8,670 bases of DNA, taken from contig JAIYBS010000303.1 of NCBI GenBank assembly GCA_027488415.1, positions 1 to 8,670 of the forward strand, in the 5' to 3' direction. A model generated the notes under the pieces. The model did not search any database. It saw nothing but the letters and a program-made list of their open reading frames with translations, and had not been told where the DNA came from. Source of the stretch: Planctomycetaceae bacterium. GTDB lineage: Bacteria; Planctomycetota; Phycisphaerae; Phycisphaerales; SM1A02. The translations under genes were made by a program, and so were the position numbers. Shown here piece after piece: positions 4,686-8,670 of this stretch; the stretch's first letter is position 1, and the number at the start of each line of letters is the position of its first letter.

Positions 4686-7418
4686 TTACGGGCACGCACC
4701 CCACTGCGAGAGCAGCTCGCCCAGGTCCGCGCCGCTCACGATGCCGTCGCCGTTGAGGTCGCCGGTCGCGCTCAGGCCCCAGTTGCTCAGGAGCAGGCCG
4801 AGGTCGGCGCCGTTCACCACGCCGTCGTGCGCGCTGAAGGGGGCGATGTCCGCGGGGCACGCGCCCGGGTAGCTGTTCGGGTCGGCGGGGTCGGTGCCGG
4901 CGAGCACCTCGTCGCGGTCGAGCGCGTCGTCGCCGTCGCGGTCGATGCCCATGCGTCGCGCCGCGGCCGCGGGCACCAGCGTGTAGGTGACCTCGCTGCC
5001 GCCCGTCGCGCCGGCGAGCAGCGCGGCGGGCGTCAGGCTCTCGCTGCTTGCGTCGCTCACGAACTGCCCGCCCTGGAGCACCCAGCCGCGGGCCGCGCCG
5101 TCGCGCATGCCCTTGGCGACGAGCCCCACCTGCGCGGACTGGCCGGTCGCGATGGTGATGAACTGCGTGATGCGCGCCGCGTCGTCGCCGGCGCCGCCCG
5201 TATTCGCCGCCGTCACCTGCTGGCCGATTCCCGCGTGCGTGTCGGTGCCGAAGCTCAGGCAGAACGCCTCGACGTCGCGCCGCTGCTGCGTGCCGCCGCC
5301 CGGCAGCGTGTTGAAGCGGAAGCCGATGCTGAGGAGATCCTGCAGCGTGAACTCGTCGCCGCCGTGGTCGAAGCCGAAGCCGCGGTTGCCGGCGAGGCTC
5401 GCCTTGCTGGCGCCGATCTTGCGATACGTGTCGCGCATCGGGGAGTTCTTGCGGTTCTGCGGCTCCGCGCCGCCCGGCGCCGGAATGTCGACGCGGTTGT
5501 TGGTGCCGGCCGGGCCGGTGTGGCAGTTGACGCACGCGAGCCCGGGGGGCGCGCCGAAGATGAGCGCGGTGTTGAAGATGTTCTGCCCGTTGGCGGCATT
5601 GCCCGTGCCGCCCGCGCCCGTCACGACGCCGCCGAAGATCGGCACGGAGGTGCGCAGCGTGTTGTCGATGTTGCGGTTCGGGTTCGGCCCGAAGGTGAGC
5701 GACGCGATGTAGTCGTGCAGGCTCGCCATCTCGCTCGCGGTGATCTGGCCGTCGCGGCCCTGCAGCGCGACGTACGCCTCGTTGAATTCCTCGAGGTTGT
5801 CCTTCTCGCCGCGCCAGTGGAACGGCTCGTTGCCGATGATGCCGATCAGCGTCTGCGTCGTGAGCGGGCCCTTCATCGGGTGCCACGCGATGCAGCCGCC
5901 CGGCACCTGGCACGTCTCGTCGAAGGCCTGCACGGCGCCCTGCGGGTTGCCGAGGTCCCAGCTCATGCGGTCGCTGCGCGCGTCCACGTGGCACGACGCG
6001 CAGCTCGCCTGGCCGAGGCCCGAGGTGAGGTGCGTGTCGAAGAGGAATCGGCGGCCCGCCTTCGCCGCCGCCGGCGTCGGGTCGTTGAACGCGATGCGCG
6101 CGAGCTCGGCGTTCGTCGCGGTGCTGACGGTCGAGACCGAGCCGTCGAAGCGATTGAGCACGTAGAGCCGCGCGCCGTCCGCGCTCAGGACGAGGCCGGT
6201 CGGGCCCTCGCCGACGTTCACGGTCGCCACGCGCGCGCCGCCCGTGCCGAAGGCGATCACGTTGTTCGAGCCGAGTCCCGCGGTCCAGGTGACGCCGTTC
6301 GCGCCGATCGCGACGCCGCGCGGGTCGCCGATCGACTGCAGGCGGTTGAGGACGCCGGTGGTGGGCGAGGCGTAGCTCAGGTGCGGGTTCATGTCGACCA
6401 CGCTGCCCGGTCCGGCGCCGCCCGCGAGCCGCGCGGCGACGCACTTCACGAAGACGCCGTTCACGTTCTGCTCGAAGCGCAGCTCGTTTCGGCTCTCGAG
6501 GCCGACGGCCACCACGTCGCCGTTCGGCGCGGTGCCGATGCCGGCGACGATGTTCATGAGCCCGTTCACGTAGGTGACCGCGTTGGTCTGCGCGTTGATC
6601 ACCGCGATGTCGTGGTCGTGCACGTCCCAGGTGACGAAGTTCGTCCAGTTGCGGCCGTTGCCGTCGAGCCACTGGCCGGTCGCCGTGTCCTTTCGGACGA
6701 TCTGCCCGACGCGCGGCGCGGCGCCGTTGGTGGCGCTCTTTGCCGGGCTGAACGCGTTGCCCGCGTTCGGCGGCGGGTTCTGGCCGTTGTAGGGGCCGTT
6801 CGCGAGGCTGACCGTCGCGTGCGGCAGCGCGGTCGAGTGATTGCCCGACTCGAAGATCGCGAGGTAGACGGTGCTTCCGTCTGGGCTCGCCGTGAGCGCG
6901 CGCGGCTGGCTGCCGGCGATCGCCACGTTCGTGACGGCGGCCGGATTTGCCGCGTCGACGACCGCGACGCGCTCGGCGATCGAGAGCGAGACGAACGCCT
7001 TCTGCGGCACGCCCGCGAACACCACGTCCGACGGCTCGTCGCCGATGAGGATGGTGCGGCGCACGCGCATCGACGCGAGGTCGATGATGCTCACCGAGTC
7101 GGAGATCTGGTTCACCACCCACGCCTCGCCGTTGCCGCGGGCGCGCACGCTGACGGGGTCGAGGCCCACCGGTACCGAGCCGCGCTTGGTGGGGATGCCG
7201 CCGACCACGTCGTACACCTCGAGCCGCGCGTCGGCGGTGTTCACCGCGAGGAGCGTCTGGCCGTTCGGCGTGAGGTCGATCGGGTGCGACTGCGGCGACT
7301 CCCAGTTCACGTAGCCCGCGGAGGGCCCGCCGGTCTGCGCGAGGGCGGGCAGGGTGCAGGCCGCCGCGAGGACGACGGACGCGGCGCAGGACGTGATCTT
7401 CGGGGTGGGGGTGCGCAT
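4686..7418 (-). CDS. Secreted YVTN-type propeller fused to a di-haem peroxidase-like domain and dockerin-like tail
   Basis: The protein has 910 residues. Residues 1-27 form a signal peptide with cleavage after ALA27. Residues about 36-440 are propeller repeats of the YVTN/lactonase type (for example SADGARLYVLNRFDGSVSTV, 412-431). Residues about 445-780 resemble di-haem cytochrome c peroxidase/MauG proteins: two haem c sites, CASCH (473-477) and CVNCH (629-633), each followed by the family's 'KGPLTTQTL...FHWRG' (516-536) and 'RKNSPMRDTYRKIG' (656-669) segments. An EF-hand/TSP3-like loop DRDGDDALDRDE lies at 826-837. The tail has a degenerate dockerin repeat (861-872, missing the first two ligands) and a complete one (DLNGDGIVSGAD, 887-898). 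It should act outside the cytoplasmic membrane; peroxidase, oxidase or electron transfer are all possible. No Shine-Dalgarno sequence precedes the ATG at 7418. The sulfotransferase gene ends 58 bp upstream, so shared transcription is possible. Confidence 0.9.
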   Translation of the reverse strand: MRTPTPKITSCAASVVLAAACTLPALAQTGGPSAGYVNWESPQSHPIDLTPNGQTLLAVNTADARLEVYDVVGGIPTKRGSVPVGLDPVSVRARGNGEAWVVNQISDSVSIIDLASMRVRRTILIGDEPSDVVFAGVPQKAFVSLSIAERVAVVDAANPAAVTNVAIAGSQPRALTASPDGSTVYLAIFESGNHSTALPHATVSLANGPYNGQNPPPNAGNAFSPAKSATNGAAPRVGQIVRKDTATGQWLDGNGRNWTNFVTWDVHDHDIAVINAQTNAVTYVNGLMNIVAGIGTAPNGDVVAVGLESRNELRFEQNVNGVFVKCVAARLAGGAGPGSVVDMNPHLSYASPTTGVLNRLQSIGDPRGVAIGANGVTWTAGLGSNNVIAFGTGGARVATVNVGEGPTGLVLSADGARLYVLNRFDGSVSTVSTATNAELARIAFNDPTPAAAKAGRRFLFDTHLTSGLGQASCASCHVDARSDRMSWDLGNPQGAVQAFDETCQVPGGCIAWHPMKGPLTTQTLIGIIGNEPFHWRGEKDNLEEFNEAYVALQGRDGQITASEMASLHDYIASLTFGPNPNRNIDNTLRTSVPIFGGVVTGAGGTGNAANGQNIFNTALIFGAPPGLACVNCHTGPAGTNNRVDIPAPGGAEPQNRKNSPMRDTYRKIGASKASLAGNRGFGFDHGGDEFTLQDLLSIGFRFNTLPGGGTQQRRDVEAFCLSFGTDTHAGIGQQVTAANTGGAGDDAARITQFITIATGQSAQVGLVAKGMRDGAARGWVLQGGQFVSDASSESLTPAALLAGATGGSEVTYTLVPAAAARRMGIDRDGDDALDRDEVLAGTDPADPNSYPGACPADIAPFSAHDGVVNGADLGLLLSNWGLSATGDLNGDGIVSGADLGELLSQWGACP
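4726..4761. repeat. Dockerin-coding repeat, copy 2 (matches 2098-2133)
   Basis: These 36 bases encode the core of the last calcium loop of the propeller/haem protein (LNGDGIVSGAD). They differ from 2098-2133 at only two positions. Confidence 0.7.
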
Positions 7419-7421
7419 GCC

Positions 7422-7437
7422 GGGGTGATTGCCCCGA
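7422..7437. promoter_or_regulatory. Short hairpin just before the propeller/haem start codon
   Basis: CGGGG (7422-7426) and CCCCG (7433-7437) pair around a 6-nt loop, ending 3 nt before the ATG at 7418. No Shine-Dalgarno sequence is present in this gap. The hairpin could limit ribosome access, or be a remnant of termination after the sulfotransferase gene, although no T-run follows. Short GC stems are common by chance here. Confidence 0.25.
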
Positions 7438-7476
7438 CGGGCGCTGCGGGGACAGGGGCGGAACTCTGGAGCCGCG

Positions 7477-8670
7477 CTACATCTTCGCGCGCCGCGCCTG
7501 GTGCCCCGCGACCAGCGCGTCCCACGAGCCGTCGAACGCCCACGGGTAGTTCTGCCAGCGCCCGATCGAGCCCTTGTTGATGGGGCGGCGCACCTGCTCG
7601 TGGCTCAGCGTGAGGACGGTCCGGGTGTTGGCCTCTGGCGCGAGCATCGCGGGCTCCACCGCCACCCCGAGCAGCGCGCAGACGCGGGCGGCATGGCCGG
7701 CCGGGTCCTCGACGAGGTCCTCGTACACGATCGCCTCGTGGGCCAGCCCGAGCGCCTTCATCGCGGGCAGCGTGTGCTCCCGCTCGGCCTCCATCACCAG
7801 GCGGATCAGCTCGGGGGTGCGCGTCCACGCGAAGGTGCGACCGTTGAAGTTCGAGAGGTGCAGGCTCACCGCGGTGTCGCGCGGATCGCGCGCCATGTGC
7901 AGGATCCTCGCGCCCGGCAGGAGCGCCGCGACCGCCGGCAGCAGCCGCCAGGTGTGCAGGCTCTTGTCGACGAGCCAGCGCTTCCCCGCGACGTCCGGCG
8001 TCCGCGCGTCGTTCAGGTACAGCCGCTGGAGCTGCGCGCACTGCTCCGCGGGAAGCATGCCGATCCCGCGGGGCCACGCGCCGAGGTGCTGCAGCGCGTT
8101 CCCGAGCGCGGGGATGCCCTCGTACTCGCCGATGCCGGCGACCTCGGAGTGCCGGTCGAGCATCTGCTCGAGCAGCGTCGTGCCGCTGCGCGGCATTCCG
8201 GCGACGAGCGCGATGCCCTCGACCGGCGGGACGCGCACCTCGAACCACGGCTTGCCGCGCCCGACGAGCTGCCGCTGCAGCGCGATGTCCTCGCGGAAGG
8301 CGTAGTCGTCGAAGGGCGCGGTGGTCGACTGGTGCAGGAAGCCGGCGAGATCCCACGCGCGTCGGTATTCGCCGAGCGCATCGAGCAGCGTGACGGCCTC
8401 GAAGCCCGCGTTGCGGCGCGCGCCCGGGTCGCCCGCGCCGCGGGCGATCGACTCGAGCTCCGCGGCCGCGGCCCCCCGGTCGTCCGCGGCCCGCGCACGC
8501 GCCGCGAGCACGCGTCCGCGGAGGTCGGCGAGCCACGGCCCGCCCGCGGCGACCAGCGCGCGCATCTCCTCGCGGCGGCCGGTGCGATGCAGGATGTCGA
8601 CCAGGAAGCAGTGCGCGTCGACGGAGTTCGGGGCCCCCGCGGCGATGAGCGCGCGCAGGCGGTCGATCGC
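7477..8670 (-). CDS. TPR-sulfotransferase (5' end beyond the window)
   Basis: The frame is open from the right edge of the window to a TAG at 7479-7477, giving 397 residues. An internal ATG at 8565 is unlikely to be the start, because the 35 codons before it encode normal helical repeat sequence (AIDRLRALIAAGAPNSVDAH). Residues 1 to about 140 look like TPR-type helices. The catalytic part carries the PAPS-binding signatures of the Sulfotransfer_3 family: the 5'-phosphosulfate loop PRSGTTLLEQ (160-169) and the 3'-phosphate site RDPRDTAVS (261-269). Later come YEDLVEDPAGHA and a C-terminal INKGSIGRWQNYPWAF, both usual in this family and in tyrosylprotein sulfotransferase-like proteins. It should transfer sulfate from PAPS to a sugar or protein acceptor that cannot be named from sequence. 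No signal peptide can be judged because the N-terminus is missing. The next gene starts 58 bp downstream. Confidence 0.92.
   Translation of the reverse strand, partial: AIDRLRALIAAGAPNSVDAHCFLVDILHRTGRREEMRALVAAGGPWLADLRGRVLAARARAADDRGAAAAELESIARGAGDPGARRNAGFEAVTLLDALGEYRRAWDLAGFLHQSTTAPFDDYAFREDIALQRQLVGRGKPWFEVRVPPVEGIALVAGMPRSGTTLLEQMLDRHSEVAGIGEYEGIPALGNALQHLGAWPRGIGMLPAEQCAQLQRLYLNDARTPDVAGKRWLVDKSLHTWRLLPAVAALLPGARILHMARDPRDTAVSLHLSNFNGRTFAWTRTPELIRLVMEAEREHTLPAMKALGLAHEAIVYEDLVEDPAGHAARVCALLGVAVEPAMLAPEANTRTVLTLSHEQVRRPINKGSIGRWQNYPWAFDGSWDALVAGHQARRAKM

Noticed and set aside
4620..7580. A 986-codon open frame on the plus strand opposite the propeller/haem gene
   Set aside because: Its translation is a featureless Arg/Ala/Val-rich string with no domains or signal peptide. 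It arises because the GC-rich third positions of the real minus-strand gene suppress stop codons on the other strand.
1..8670. CRISPR arrays, insertion sequences, toxin-antitoxin or phage-defence genes
   Set aside because: I looked for regularly spaced direct repeats, transposase-like proteins and terminal inverted repeats and saw none.

Overview
This is a high-GC bacterial window that looks like a chromosome of the Planctomycetota, most likely the Phycisphaerae. Three things point there: two secreted proteins end in paired dockerin-like repeats of the type 'DLNGDGVVSGAD...GAWG', one protein is a prepilin-like protein with a C-terminal H-x9-DG-like motif, and one is a large propeller/di-haem protein. 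These protein styles are abundant in that group. The assignment is inference from style, since no marker gene is present.

Layout, left to right. 3-275 (+) is the C-terminal end of an unrecognised gene with visibly weaker GC bias than the rest. 276-517 holds no convincing gene. 518-589 (-) is a tRNA-Gly(GCC) with its own candidate promoter (656-684) and terminator hairpin (473-508). 756-1913 (+) encodes a lipoprotein of the LivJ-like ABC substrate-binding family, with no transporter genes beside it. It converges on a block of four minus-strand genes that fills the rest of the window.

Read in the direction of transcription, from the right, that block holds: a 5'-truncated TPR-sulfotransferase (7477-8670); a 910-residue secreted protein with a YVTN-type propeller, two haem c sites, an EF-hand-like loop and a dockerin-like tail (4686-7418); a prepilin-like protein (3463-4560); and, only 13 bp further on, a seven-repeat FG-GAP propeller with a dockerin-like tail (1971-3449). 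The last two are almost certainly one operon with coupled translation. Whether the 910-residue gene belongs to the same transcript is open, because 125 bp separate it from the prepilin gene.

Functionally the window is about the cell envelope and exterior. Two large secreted propeller proteins share the same C-terminal module, one of them carries redox haems, a pseudopilin-like protein is made together with the other, and a sulfotransferase upstream could modify surface sugars or proteins. The shared dockerin-like tails suggest a common docking or retention mechanism outside the cell. That shared tail, and the prepilin/FG-GAP pairing, are the best candidates here for an undescribed system, although each individual family is known.
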